From the NCBI GenBank assembly GCA_029721515.1, contig CM056562.1, positions 11,491,335-11,555,334 of the forward strand: a stretch of DNA of 64,000 bases, read 5' to 3'. Within the stretch, counting starts at the first letter, position 1. Every line of letters starts with the position of its first letter. Shown here in pieces: positions 27,901-39,389 of this stretch. The notes under the pieces were generated by a model. The model worked only from the letters and a program-made list of their open reading frames with translations. It was not told the DNA's origin and did not search any database. The stretch is from Synanceia verrucosa (lineage: Eukaryota; Chordata; Actinopteri; Perciformes; Synanceiidae). A program made the position numbers and the translations under genes.

Positions 27901-30362
27901 TTTATCTGAATATATCCAACAATTTCAGCTAAAATAGATCTTTGTTTTGGTATATGACACACTCATAAAGCAAAATTCCAAACAAAAGATCCAGCCTACT
28001 CACCCATTATAAGCAACAGCTGAAAAAAGAACTGCTCGATAAAGCCCCCTTAAACAGCAAGTGAGCACTCCATCCAAAGAAAGATGAACTCGCTGATGAT
28101 TGATATTTTCCGTCTTTCTGTCCTGTTTTTATTCACACACCAGCCAGGGTAGTAAACATGAGCATGCTGTGTGCAGTTTACTGGCATCCCATTACATGAT
28201 TTCTGGCTGCTAAAGTTCAAACAGCTTTCAAAGTGTTAGCTCGCACACATTTCCATTTGGAGACACCAACTTAGAGAATGCACTATGCATTTTGATTAAG
28301 TATTTTTGCAAGCATTTTTTGAAATGTGTTAGAACGATAAACCCAAAATGAACACATTGATCATATCAACGTGTTCACTGAGCCCTTCCTCTCTCTGCCT
28401 CTGTGCAGGAGGTGCTGGATTTGGAGAGGAGTCTAGGTGGAGTTTTGCTGGAGGATCCCAAGCCTCTTCTCTTCAAAGACAGCTATCACAACCTGCGCCT
28501 GTCCATCCATGACATTCCTCACACTCACTGGAGAAGCAAACTACTGGCAAAGTACCAGGTGAGACTAGATAGCAACCAGTTGATATGCTCAGTGCCTACA
28601 CTATAGATAGGGTGTGTTCATGCCTACAGAGCACAAATCAGTGCAACAGATCAGCAACAGCTTGAATCATCCAAACTATTGATAATTTGTCAGTGTGACT
28701 TCAAGCATAATAGGTAATGACAAATTATGTATTCATGTGAGCAGACTGGTTATTTTTTCAGCTAATGGGCTATGCATTTCTGCTGTAAACATCCAAACCT
28801 GCTGCATTCTCTTGGCGCCCACACTGAGATTGCAGTATGAATAAGAAAACAAGGACTCTGATAGTGGTCCTAATTTATGGACGGTACGCTTGGGAAATAA
28901 ATTGTCCTTTGACATGGAGACCCTGTTGGTGGAAAAATATAAAAAAAAAAGCATGTTGCACTCTCCTTGAATGGAAACTTTCCCAATTGTGCAGCTCAGG
29001 ATAAAGCAGTGTAGGGAGCATGTTTTTATTTCAGCCTTCCCAAGATCTTAATATTTCTTTTTGTTAACAGGAAATCCCATTCTATCACATCTGGAGCGGC
29101 AGTCAGAGACCGCTGCACTGCACCTTCAGCCTGGAGAGAGGGAGCCTGGCTGTGTCACAGCTCACTTGTAAGATCTGTGTTCGACAAGTGGAAGGAGAGG
29201 GACAGATATTCCAGCTGCAAACAGATATTCAGGAGGTAATGGCACCAACTTAAAAAATGCGAACGCAGGGACGTCCTCAAGCTCTTCCACTAAAGCATGT
29301 GCCACAGCAGCTCTAATTATGGCAATAACGTACCAAAAAAATTAAAAAACAAAGGCAAATTCAGATAAAGTTGCAAAAGAAGCCAGACAGTCATGCCCAA
29401 AATACAGAGGTTGGTCTGAATGCTTCTCACTTTCTCTGTCAATCCAGACTCTACCCCCACATTCGCCCCTCCCCTCAGGAGGCACCTGCCTTCCTTCCTC
29501 TCAAGTGGGACCCTATGCCTTTCGCTTGCCTGACTCCATCCGCCAGAAGATTTGTGCCAGTTTGGATGCACCCAGTGCTCGAGGATGTGACTGGAGACTC
29601 CTGGCACGCAGTCTGGGCTTTGACAGGTCAGATATGCCTCACATGTTCCTGTGTGAAAGGCAGCTTGCTCATGCAGGAGTCCAGTGTTGAAACCCAGGTT
29701 TCTAGTTCCTACTGATACTCAGAATTGTGTATAATGTGGTATGTAGATATTTCCTGTCAGACATTATGGGGTTATGATTTTTCAGAAATCAGACAACTGT
29801 GAAAAACATTTGGCCCTATGTTGTGCCAAGTTTGACTTGAATGTTAAAGTTTTCAATTTTTTAACTCGGTGGGCAAAAATTCCAGGATAAGCTTTCAGCA
29901 TATTGTAATTTAAGTGGTCTGACAAAGCTGGACTCCTCCTGCACCTCGTTTTGACTCTGTTTTCAGACTTTCAAAAAATCTAGCCTGTGACAGGTCATTT
30001 CATAGATAGGTGTTTTCCCAGAAAACAATATCCTGAAAGGTAATTCTGGAATTTCTGCCCAGTGACACTCAACAATCAAGAATATGCATGTTATACACAG
30101 CATAATACAATAATTCAGAAGCTATTTAATCTTTCTAATTAGCTAATCATGATTTGTCAAATACAAATAAAAAATGCTGTTTTTCTTCCCCATCAGGTAC
30201 TTGAACTACTTTGCAACAAAGCCCAGCCCCACAGGTGTTCTACTGGACTTATGGGAAGCTTGTCACCAAGCTGACGCAGACCTGGTCTCTCTGGCGACCG
30301 CGCTGGAAGAAATGGGCAAAAGTGAAGTGCTAGTTGTCATGACAACAGATGGGGATTGTTGA
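18227..30362 (+). CDS. unc5b: Netrin receptor UNC5B, exons 2-17 (first coding exon outside the window)
   Basis: Single-pass dependence receptor for netrin, acting in axon and vessel guidance and in ligand-free apoptosis. Exons, all GT-AG with matching phase: 18227-18454, 18705-18848, 19218-19321, 20164-20344, 20536-20703, 21108-21272, 23050-23082, 25689-25883, 26244-26612, 26730-26817, 27208-27382, 27465-27704, 28409-28558, 29071-29235, 29448-29626, 30197-30362 (TGA 30360-30362). They give 916 residues; a ~25-residue signal-peptide exon is missing upstream. Domain order in visible residues: Ig 20-124, Ig 125-219, two thrombospondin type 1 repeats 220-330 with WSSWTEW and WTEWAKW motifs, membrane segment about 346-372 followed by YRRRCR, ZU5 from 530, UPA, then a death domain about 833-905. 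The end, TTDGDC, is family-like. The b paralogue is chosen from sequence similarity and the slc29a3/psap neighbours. Exon borders are firm; the paralogue letter is slightly less so. Confidence 0.93.
18465..18514. repeat. (CA)n microsatellite just inside unc5b intron 2
   Basis: Imperfect CA run starting 10 nt after the exon 2 donor (GT at 18455). On the transcript it reads CA, a binding motif for hnRNP L. It is complementary to the TG repeat after exon 3. Confidence 0.95.
18862..18915. repeat. (TG)n microsatellite just inside unc5b intron 3
   Basis: About 27 TG units beginning 13 nt after the exon 3 donor (GT at 18849). On the transcript it is a UG run, the known target of TDP-43 and CELF proteins. 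A further interrupted TG run is at 19130-19155, about 60 nt before the exon 4 acceptor. Confidence 0.95.
23050..23082 (+). CDS. unc5b: unc5b 33-nt mini-exon (probable alternative exon)
   Basis: Acceptor TTTTAACAG and donor GTAAGT frame exactly 33 nt in phase 1, encoding NKKISIEHASH between the second thrombospondin repeat and the membrane segment. The position, length of 11 residues and start NKK match the alternatively spliced exon of mammalian UNC5B, whose skipping gives a shorter, more pro-apoptotic receptor. Skipping keeps frame here too. Five YCAY words lie within 23089-23124 just after the donor. Confidence 0.85.
23089..23124 (+). promoter_or_regulatory. YCAY cluster downstream of the unc5b mini-exon (possible NOVA splicing enhancer)
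   Basis: TCAC at 23089, CCAT at 23097, TCAC at 23105, TCAT at 23113 and TCAT at 23121 lie within 36 nt of the donor. Clustered YCAY is the known RNA target of NOVA proteins, and NOVA2 is reported to control the equivalent mammalian exon. Binding here is inferred. Confidence 0.45.
25310..25535. repeat. Possible decayed DNA-transposon fragment in unc5b intron
   Basis: AT-rich DNA with repeated ATTAATC/GACTAATCAAT words ending in ATCGTTTCAGCACG, a style common in short non-autonomous repeats of fish genomes. No clear terminal repeats are seen; low confidence. Confidence 0.25.
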
Positions 30363-32905
30363 TTGGTCAAGGAATGAAAGAGAAAGACAGACTTTATTTC
30401 ACCACCGTGATGGAATAAGAATATCTGCCTATGAAAATGCACACCCTGGCACAAATGATAAGTCCACAGAGCATTTTGGTTCCTGAACATGCGCTGTATT
30501 ACCTCTGCCCCATCTTTTGTTCACTTACCCCTGATCAGCCACTGTAGCTACATACCCACCATAGCACCATGATCCCATGATAACTGCTAATCTGATTCAG
30601 TTTGAATCATCCGAAGCAATGTTGCATCTACAAGATGTGAAACCAATTTGAGGGTACAAAGGCGTAAAATGGTGTAAAGTCATCTGTCCGATGTGCTGTT
30701 GACTGTCTTTTTCAAAGATGGAGAATTACACTATTGTTGTATATAAATAACAAAGGCTTTGGGACAAACAATGTATTCAGCACACTAAAGTACGCACAAT
30801 AACTCAAACAGACAAACTCGAACACATGATTAGCCATGTTTAAGTAGCAGCATGAAAGTGCATGATTTAAAACCATGTCACCTCATGGCAGGGGCTTTTG
30901 TTTTCTCCATTGTCATTCTGTGTGTGCAGTGAATGACAGGCTGCACCGACCTGTCTAAAACCTCCTCAGGCTACAGACACAAACCAACACACAGACACAC
31001 ATGCAGGCAAGCTGGTCATTAACTGGCTCTGAATCAGATGGGTGAGGATGTCTAACTGCTTTGACCATTGACAAATCACATCAGGTCCGAACCCTCCATG
31101 TTTGAGAGCTTGAGCATGTCGCTTTGGGCTAGGAAAAAAAACTGCCTTTTCTTCATGGTAGAGAGAATTGTGAAGTTTATTTAGGAATTGATGGATGACT
31201 AATCCGACTGACTCTTTATATTGTACCAACAAATGCCTCAAAGCCTTGGCATATCAGACTCAGAAGGGTGTTTTTCTCACATCTTCTCCTTGCATTCTTC
31301 ATCGCTCTGCTGCCGCACTCCTCCGAGCTGTAGAGAATAAACTGGAGAAGAGCTTTCTGGTCATCCCTTAAAAGTTTCCTCTGGGGAACACTCTTTAAGT
31401 TATTATCCCTATTTGTGGATTGTTTTTGTTTTCATTATCATTGTGATCATGTAGAAACTACTCTATCATCTGTGCTTTATTTTTGATTCCAGTAGAGCAG
31501 ACCAAATAAGAGAGTTAGGAGCACAGTGGACATCTCAGTTGTGCATAACGAAACCATGCTTATTTCTTCTTTTTTAATACGGTGCATCTATTCAAAATGT
31601 AATCTGTACAACATGATTAGAGGTGGTCAGATGTCCAGGTGAATTTACTTTATGTGATATTTCATAGGATTTGCTGTAACAGAGGGCAGTTTGGATTACA
31701 TTGAGAGAAATATTACAGATTAGATTAGTCTTTCCTTGAATCGACTGGGCAGCAAGGGACTGCGGGATAAAATTTACCTCAATGCTAACCGTGCATTTCA
31801 GTCTGTTCATCGCCCTGTAACTCATTTTCTCTCAATTTGATGACATATTGTTAACCTTTTTACTAAGCAGCCTGCTTTGTGGTCAGGATCCTCAAGCTTT
31901 TTGCATTATCAATATTATTCTGTCAGTTGTTGTTAGACAGGAATTGAAATGCTTTCATCTTTCAACTTTGTCATTACATAGGTTCTCTGTGTTATTGAGT
32001 CTTTTTTTCTCACTGGAAGCAAAAAATAGTGTTCATATCATTGAAACCACAAAAACCAAAACACAGGCAGTATCCCCCCCGGCTCCCTACAGCAGTGAGT
32101 CATGTCACTGTTTTGTATGAATGAACTGACTCATGTGTGCATGTGTGTGTGTGTGTGTGAGTGAGAGGATATGTGTGGGCAGGTGGGTGTGCACGCGCAG
32201 TGTGTGCACACACTTAAGATCTGTCATTTCTCTTTGTAAGTGCTATGCAAGTACAAAAGAAAAGCAAAGCATTTTGACTTCTTTTGTTTCCTGGAAGAGT
32301 AATTCTATTTTTTCAGATCAGGGCATTGACAGGGTTTTGCTTTTGTATCCTAAAATGGTTTAACATTTTTGCTTGTAGTATATGAGGGGATTCTTCATCT
32401 GGATTGGAAGGACTGGATCACTAACAAAGGAAACGACTATAGAAAAAGCCCATGTGGGAGAACAAAACAAAGCGTGGTGCAATGGCTACAAAGTAAGTTG
32501 TGACTATGAACTTGTGCTCTGAAGGTCTTTGCCTGAACATGACCAGTTGAGACCTTTGGATCCTTGAACACTGCAGGACTATTTTCTTTCCTCAAATCTT
32601 GTTACAGAGACTGGCTAGCTGTAGACTACAGTGTTTATTCGTCCATATTTCTTGAGTATCTCTTGGATCTGTGACCATAGCTCTGGATAATTCATGCAGG
32701 AGCTGGACTGGATTCCTTCTTGCTCTCATCAAAGAGAAAAATTTAGCCTTTGTTCAAGAAGTCAGACATTTTTATGAAAAAAAAAAGAAAAAAAAATCAG
32801 TGACATTATTTTATCTCTGTAAAGTATTAATTGTAAATAAATGTCTAGCCTTCTTACCTGTAACTAAATATAATTTTTATGCAATAAATTATATTTCTTA
32901 GTTTA
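30363..32905 (+). other. unc5b: unc5b 3' UTR and poly(A) signal
   Basis: The region follows the TGA without further coding potential. An AATAAA at 32883-32888 followed by a T/GT-rich stretch (TGTGTGTTTTGTTGTT) is the best polyadenylation site. Earlier AATAAA words, for example at 31336-31341, could give shorter forms. A short TG run occurs near 32141-32158. Confidence 0.55.
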
Positions 32906-34745
32906 ACAATAGTGTGTGTTTTGTTGTTATTGAATTAAACAAACATTATTAGAATAAAATCCTCCTTGGTCAGACAGACTCACTCTAATATGGCATCTGT
33001 GTTTTATCAATTTCACTCCATTTTCATAGAAAATATAGAGCTACTCAACCGACTGTTCTCTCCCTCTCACACCTCATTGGATATTTCCCTTTTGCTCAGT
33101 TTACCTTTGGAAGCTTAACTGGCAGGCTGTCCAGCCTTCAAATTAGCAATGTTTCAGAGACACTAACAGTGTCCTTTAAGGATTGACTCTGGGCACATAG
33201 ATCAAGCATTCTAACTTCAGTTTTGTTATGGGTTCAGCATGGGTGGGGATTTGCCAGATTAGACTCGTATTTAAGAACAAATTTCCCTGTAGTGAGACTA
33301 CACTGCAGTGCGGTCTTAATGGCAGGCAACACTTCTCATTACCTGTTTCATTAGATGCACTGGCCATTGACTGAGGACTGACACTCCACACTTTAGCACA
33401 TGACTTAATTGAACCTTTTGCGATGCATGAAGTGAGTGAGAAATACTTTACAATGCTATGGAAGCCTTTCACAAAAACACATACATCAGTTCCTAGAATT
33501 GTAATCTGCAAAATAAGAGGATGAAAATATATTGGCTTTTAGGTGCATAGTGAAAAGATTATATTGTTTGTTGGGCTTGTTCCTCCACAAACATATCTGT
33601 TGTTGTCAGGGGGAAACACTACCTCCACATTCAAACAGTGATTCCTTTCATAATGGTTAGTTGAGTTATTGGTCTCCAATCATGTGCCACATTGAAAGAA
33701 TTTTGTCGCTCCAGTCAAAGAATTAAAATCACCTTGATGCAGAGGACTTTTTGTCTTTATCCTACTCCCAGGTAATGTTTTCACGGTCCAATAATATGCT
33801 ATTAAATATACTGTCCTATGATGCCCTCTCCTGGTTAGCATGATGACTTATTCTTCTTCATCTTATAAAAGACGAAAAAATTCCAACATCTTTATAGATT
33901 TTACTTTTCAATTAAAGCTTTAAATTCTTATTAGTTTCTATTAACCATTAATCATTTAGCACCTTGTATTTTATGTATGTGATAAGGTTTACACAACAGA
34001 ATAAAGTATTAATACCTCAAGACCACTGAGTAGACTGTTGGTGTAACGCACATGGGATAGTTAGTTAGGTTTACCTCATTAAGCACATACAGTACTGTGT
34101 GATAGTATGGTATTTGTAAGCTTGATAATGGAAATGATACAACTAATAATTTATGGCATTTCTTCTCAAAATATTATTAGTTGTGTAATTGATGAAAATA
34201 AATGAATTCATAAATAAAATAAAAATATTTTAAATAATATTTCATTTGCATATTGCGAACCAGAGAAATGTATGGTTATTTATTAATAATAATGACAATA
34301 CTGTTTAGAGAGCACATTTGAACAAGGACAAATAGACAAAAACACAGACAATTAAAAGATTGTACATGATACAATATGGAATTGTATCAAAACATTGTTG
34401 CTCATCTATACTTTTTTACTTTACTTTTTTTAATGATATACTAAACATTATGACTGATTGCTGACTTACTGTTAGATCCAGCCATAAGCGACAGTTTTAA
34501 ACTGTTGGCCTTTACTGACTGACAAAAAAATCTCAGACTGCTGGTCATTTTATTTGCATTTTGACTTCATTCATTATTGTAATTGTTCTTTGTTGGAGTA
34601 TGTTTTAGATCAATCATGATTAACTAGTTATACAACATCGCTTTTACAACTTTTGTTTCCAACATATTATTATAATATTACATATTATATAATATTAACA
34701 TATTATACTGTGAAATCATTCAACATACTATAATAAGGCTTTCTG

Positions 34746-34750
<5 letters not shown>
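32906..34750. other. Intergenic AT-rich DNA
   Basis: No exon, RNA gene or intact repeat recognised. It becomes increasingly AT-rich toward the TA repeat at 34751. A CTCF-like word on the minus strand lies at 33820-33834. Confidence 0.6.

Positions 34751-34794
<44 letters not shown>
34751..34794. repeat. (TA)n microsatellite hosting the Tc1 insertion
   Basis: About 22 TA units directly left of the transposon end; TA units continue right of the element at 36404-36414. Tc1/mariner elements insert at TA, so the repeat was an obvious target. Confidence 0.95.
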
Positions 34795-34797
<3 letters not shown>

Positions 34798-34845
34798 TCA
34801 TGGAAAAAATTATTAGACCACCCTTGTTTTCTTCAATTTCTTGTT
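34795..34845 (+). repeat. Left terminal inverted repeat of the Tc1-like element
   Basis: 51 bp, identical to the reverse complement of 36353-36403; outer bases CAGT. Confidence 0.95.
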
Positions 34846-35092
34846 AGTTTTAATGCCCGGCTCAACTAAAGGTACATTTGTTTGGACAATTATAATGATA
34901 ACAACAAAAATAGCTCATGAGAGTTTAATTTAAGAACTAAGGATTATTCATTTTCCATGGTTTTCTTGATAATAACCAAAATTACTTAAATTCTTACATC
35001 AATAGCTATGGCATTGTACCGCCAAAAACACTACTTTTAAGCATTCCATGTTTTCTTTTCTGTTTGCTTTAAACACACGATACACACAAGAG

Positions 35093-36122
35093 TTAATACT
35101 TGATTGCATAACCATTGTTTTTGATGACTGCAGCCATGCGTCTTGGCATGCTCTCCACCAGCTTCTGACATTGTTCTGCTGTCACAGCAGCCCATTCCTG
35201 TTGGACAAATTCAAACAAATTTTCTTTGTTTTTGGGCTTGTGGTTCTCCATTTTGAGTTTGATGATTTTCCACAGGTTTTCAATTGGATTAAGATCTGGT
35301 GATTGAGCAGGCCAAGGCATGGTGCGAATGTTGTGGTTCTCCATCCAGGCTTTAACTGACCTTGCCGTGTGGCAAGGGGCATTGTCTTGTTGGAAAATCC
35401 AGTCATTCGAGGCAGGAAAGAGTTTTCCAGCTGATGGAAGAAGACTGTTTTCAAGGGCAGTCCTGTACTTGACCTGGTTCATTCGGCCTTCACACAATTG
35501 CATTTGCCCTGTTCCACTCAGACTGAAACAACCCCAGATCATGACTGATCCACCCCCATGTTTTACTGTAGGGGCAAGACAGTCTGGGTTGTAAGCTTCT
35601 CCAGGCTTCCTCCTAACCAGTAAGTTGGCTGGAGTGGGCATCAATTCAAAATTGGATTCATCACTGAAGAGAACCTTAGCCCAATCATCAACAGTCCAAT
35701 CCTTGTGGTCTCGAGCAAAGAGTAACCAGGCCTTCCTCTGCCTTTCATTGATGAAGGGCTTCTTGCGTGCTCTGTGTGACTTCAAACCAGCTTCAACAAG
35801 TCAGTTTCGAACTGTCCTTGCCGAGCAAGTCACATTTCTCGACAGTGCCCACTCATTTTTAAGGTCCCTGGAGGTCTGACGACGATTCCTGACACAGGAA
35901 CGGATGAGTGCACGGTCATCTCGTGGGGTAGAAAGACGTTTCCTGCCACGGCCAGGTAGCAATTTGGTAGTGCCATGTTCAGCTTGTTTTTTTTTTGTTG
36001 GAATGAACGGCTGTCTTGGAGATCTTCAGTTTTTACGCTACCTGTCTCACACTCATGCCAATTTCCAGCAGTGCCAAGATGGCTGCCTTTGTTGCTTCAC
36101 ATAATTCTTTTGTTTTAGGCAT
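35093..36122 (-). pseudogene. Tc1-type transposase, N-terminal half disrupted
   Basis: A cut-and-paste DDE transposase. From the ATG at 36122 the first 29 codons (MPKTKELCEA...) read as a typical helix-turn-helix start, then meet a TAA at 36033-36035. A frame change follows in an A-run near 35990-36010, and a TGA interrupts the frame at 35801-35803. The remaining C-terminal ~230 codons are open to the stop at 35093 and carry the catalytic triad in VLFSDESNF, QQDNAPCHT and SPDLNPIENLW, with exactly 34 residues between the second D and the E (DD34E). The catalytic half is intact while the DNA-binding half is broken. Confidence 0.9.
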
Positions 36123-36352
36123 TATGTGAGAGCTGACAACTTCTGAGTTGTGCTACGGCTTGAATGTAAGCAGGAAACCACTCTAGGCCTTTGCATGTGC
36201 AGTGCTGCTTGTGACATGAAATGGCCTCTTATATACCCTGGGAATCAATTAAGCTTAAGAATGTCAAATAGGACATAAAGTATTATGTGACCAGCTGCAT
36301 TTTTTGTTGTGTTCATTGTATTATACGTTTAGTGGTACCAGATATTAGAATG

Positions 36353-36403
36353 AACAAGAAATTGAAGAAAACAAGGGTGGTCTAATAATTTTTTCCATGA
36401 CTG
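36353..36403 (-). repeat. Right terminal inverted repeat of the Tc1-like element
   Basis: 51 bp, identical in reverse complement to 34795-34845; followed by the TA target at 36404-36405. Confidence 0.95.
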
Positions 36404-37584
36404 TATATATATATACTTTTTCACTTTACTTTGTAACTTGTTTTTGCAATTTTCAAAAACCTATATTTTTTCAACCTTTTTCAACATATTGTGCTATGAA
36501 ATGATGCAACAACTTATTATAACATGGCTTGAAAATGTCTTTATTTACAACCTTTTTCAACATATTGTGTGATGAATGACCTGTGCTGCTGGGACTTTTT
36601 TTTACTCATTTTTTTTTTTTTTCATTTTTTATTTCATGGCATTTTGGCATAATTTTTTGGCAATTTTTGACATGGTATAAAATTACTTTTTCAACAACTT
36701 CAACATCCAACCAAGACTGCAACAATTTTTCCACTTACTTTCAAACCTTAAATCCAAACTCCCTGTATAGACTTGCTTTTAATGTGTGAATAAATGTTGT
36801 GTGTTGTATATGAAGTGTATGGTGAAGTGTATTTTAGTACTATGAAGTGTTATATGAGTGAAGTGTATTATTAATATAATTATTATTATCTTCACATACT
36901 GTGATTGATTTTTTTGTTTAAACTGACATGCTATACTGACTATTTTAGGGCTGTCAAAAGTTTATAAGATCAAGACCATATTAACTATGCAAATGAATTG
37001 ATGCCAATGTGCCTTGATTATGAATCAAATGAGTACACAAAAGTTACTTTATGAACTTGACTTTTGGATTTATTTCAAATGCAAAGGAATGAAATGAACC
37101 TAAGGTAACACGATGTCTACTTCAGAAACATAGCTTCCATTATATAGAAAAGAAATGCTCCAACAATAGTATAGTCTTCAAATAGACAACTTGCGTATTC
37201 TGTGAGAAAAATACTGCATAGCTCTATTAGATTTGACTTAAGCTGAGGTTTGTGGTGAGTTGCAGACTTGCTATGATATGACTTTTCCACAGGCACGAAG
37301 AGCTGCATGATGCTGACTGCTCCTGTCTGCTCATACCCTCATGGAGACCCATGCAAATAAAATAAAATAATTTAAACCACAGTCAACAGGTGTTTCCCAT
37401 CATATGCATGACACATGTCATATGTTGTATAACACAACACAGCCATAACACAGTCAGTCATAATTTCAGGGCTGTCCACACTGTATCTGCTTCTGTCTGT
37501 CTACTTCAAAAAACTACCAGCATGTAGGCGGAATTCATTGTTTGCATGACATGCATGACAAAAAGTATCCTATCTTTGGGATCT
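36404..37584. repeat. AT-rich intergenic DNA with a possible decayed hAT-like piece
   Basis: Short degenerate repeats with TTTTTCAACATATTGTG words occur at 36478 and 36550, and a related version lies left of the Tc1 element near 34697-34740, so the transposon split an older repetitive tract. At 36946 the words TTAGGGCTGTCAAAAGTT resemble the end of fish hAT-type non-autonomous elements; the interior is decayed. No gene is seen. Confidence 0.3.
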
Positions 37585-37853
37585 GGGGGCGTGTTCTAGG
37601 TAGGAGGTTCAACAAACTCTGAGTCTAATCCTGAACTCTGAGTTGATTTACTCTGAGTTGGGAAACTGAGTATCCGGTTCCAGAAAAGCTGATATGAATA
37701 AGAGTAGGTTCACCTTGAGTTAAGCGTGTGTACCTACCACAATAAAAATCCATCTTCAATGGAGCCCCGATATCTCCATTCACCATGGCAACTCAAAGTT
37801 CAGGACTCAGACTCAGACTCAGTTTGTTGAACCTCCTACCTGGAATACCCTCC
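37585..37853. mobile_element. Harbinger-like MITE, about 270 bp
   Basis: The two ends form a long imperfect inverted repeat: GGTAGGAGGTTCAACAAACT near 37601 and its reverse complement near 37825-37844. The outer bases are GGGGGCGTGTTC and, on the other strand, GGAGGGTATTCC. The interior has repeated CTCTGAGTT-type words and no coding capacity. End sequence and size are like PIF/Harbinger-derived MITEs widespread in fish, whose usual target is a 3-bp TWA; I could not confirm a clean duplication. It ends about 250 bp before the slc29a3 first exon. Confidence 0.65.
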
Positions 37854-37916
37854 AGAGGAAGGATTCAGGGTAATTTGTAAATACGTGCTTTTATTTTAGA
37901 ACCGGTAAAGAACTAC

Positions 37917-38238
37917 ACTTCCGGTATACGGGTTCGCTGACTTTAGTTTCACGATTTTATGTTAATTGTAAAATACTTTGCAAACAAAGCTCGGTAATAT
38001 TGCGTGAATGTTATTGCTTTGTCATGGGGTAAAATATACTTTTTTTGAGTTGGTTTGGTTTCAATTTATGTAGACAAAGCTTTTAGACTGAAGTATTCGC
38101 GCCGGAAGTGGTGTTGTTGTTGCTGGCGGTGGAAGAATCAGCTGACCAGAAATAAAGGGTTCAGTGAAATGAGTTTTTAGTGTCTGTCACGCCTGAAGAG
38201 GAGACAGAAGCAACAGTCGGGGGGTCTCCAGCAGCGAG
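37917..38238 (+). promoter_or_regulatory. slc29a3: slc29a3 promoter and non-coding first exon
   Basis: There is no TATA box. Two ETS-type sites are present, ACTTCCGG at 37917-37924 and CCGGAAGT at 38102-38109, typical of housekeeping promoters. A non-coding exon is proposed to end at 38238 before the donor GTATGT. TCAGCTGAC at 38138-38146 also occurs in the psap promoter. The exact transcription start is not visible. Confidence 0.5.
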
Positions 38239-39389
38239 GTATGTTTATATTTCATTTAATTAATCGAGTCTAGTTGGTTCGCTGTGGATAGCCAATTTGT
38301 TTTCGACTGAGATACAGCGTTAGCTAACTTATTATGACTGTTGACAGTGGTTTTTACACTCAACAAATACAGCTTTGACACGATGAAACAACGAAGATTG
38401 TGGCTACAAAACGTTGGTTTTGTAACAGCTCTCTGTAGTGAACTGAGGCATGCTACAACCCTGCTGGTACGGGTCTGTGTGATGCTAATTGATGTGTTTT
38501 TCCTGAGTACCTGTCATGTGAATGCTGGCTCATGATGCTCTAGGCTGCAAAGTCAGCTTTGTTCTGTCATGTCAGCCTTCCTTAAACCTCCTTAAATAGC
38601 TAAAGTAATATTGAGCAAGGAAGTGGCGCTGGTTTAAGTCTGGATCAGAAACCGCAGCTCTTCGATTATAATGGATTCTGCCTCATGATTGCTCCTACAT
38701 GGATCATTCACATTTACAGTTAGTGTAGGTTTGAGATGAAACTGTAGAAAAGTCATTGTAATGTACCAAACACATGAAGAGTCCTAGCCCAGCCCTGATC
38801 ACGGTTATGTTTAAGTCCAGAGCAGATTCCTGCTGATCTGAGAGCAGTGGGTTCACATCCACACACTGCTGTAGTAATGGTAGTAGTAATGATTCCAGCA
38901 ATCCAGCCTTAAAGGTGTTGAGGCATGGTGGCATAGTGAGAATACAATGTGTTTATGTCACATTTCACATTATCTGTCATATTCAGTGCTTTGTGCTGAA
39001 TATTAAATGAGCACAGCTTATTTTGGGTCTTACATATATATCTGAAAATATCTGTCTGTATGCCTTGAACTGACTGATAATCCTTTGGGTGAAATGTGTC
39101 TCCTTCCATGGCAGCATCACTGGATCTGGACAGCTGGGCTGATCTCTTCCAGCTACAGCACAGATCTCTCTCCAGACTATGCTGCTTCACAACAGGCAGA
39201 ATATCTTTTCTTTTCTTGACCAGCACAAATAAGGGTAAGCATCATCAAACTCACTTATTGCAGTGACATCATTATTTTGCACTGATTTGACTCAATTTTT
39301 TTTCTTCCTCTCCTTCACAGCTCTGTCTACAGCCTCCTGTCTTAGCCTTTCTCTCGTCTTTACCTTGCAAGTATCCTACATCTGTGAAA

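Larger units (their letters stand above)
34795..36403 (-). mobile_element. Tc1-like DNA transposon, full length, 1,609 bp
   Basis: Both ends start CAGTCATGG and form terminal inverted repeats identical over 51 bp (34795-34845 and 36353-36403), flanked by TA. The transposase is read on the minus strand. The perfect ends indicate a young insertion, but the transposase reading frame is broken near its N-terminus, so this copy should not be autonomous, although its ends could still be mobilised by a related enzyme. I cannot assign it to a named subfamily. Confidence 0.95.
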
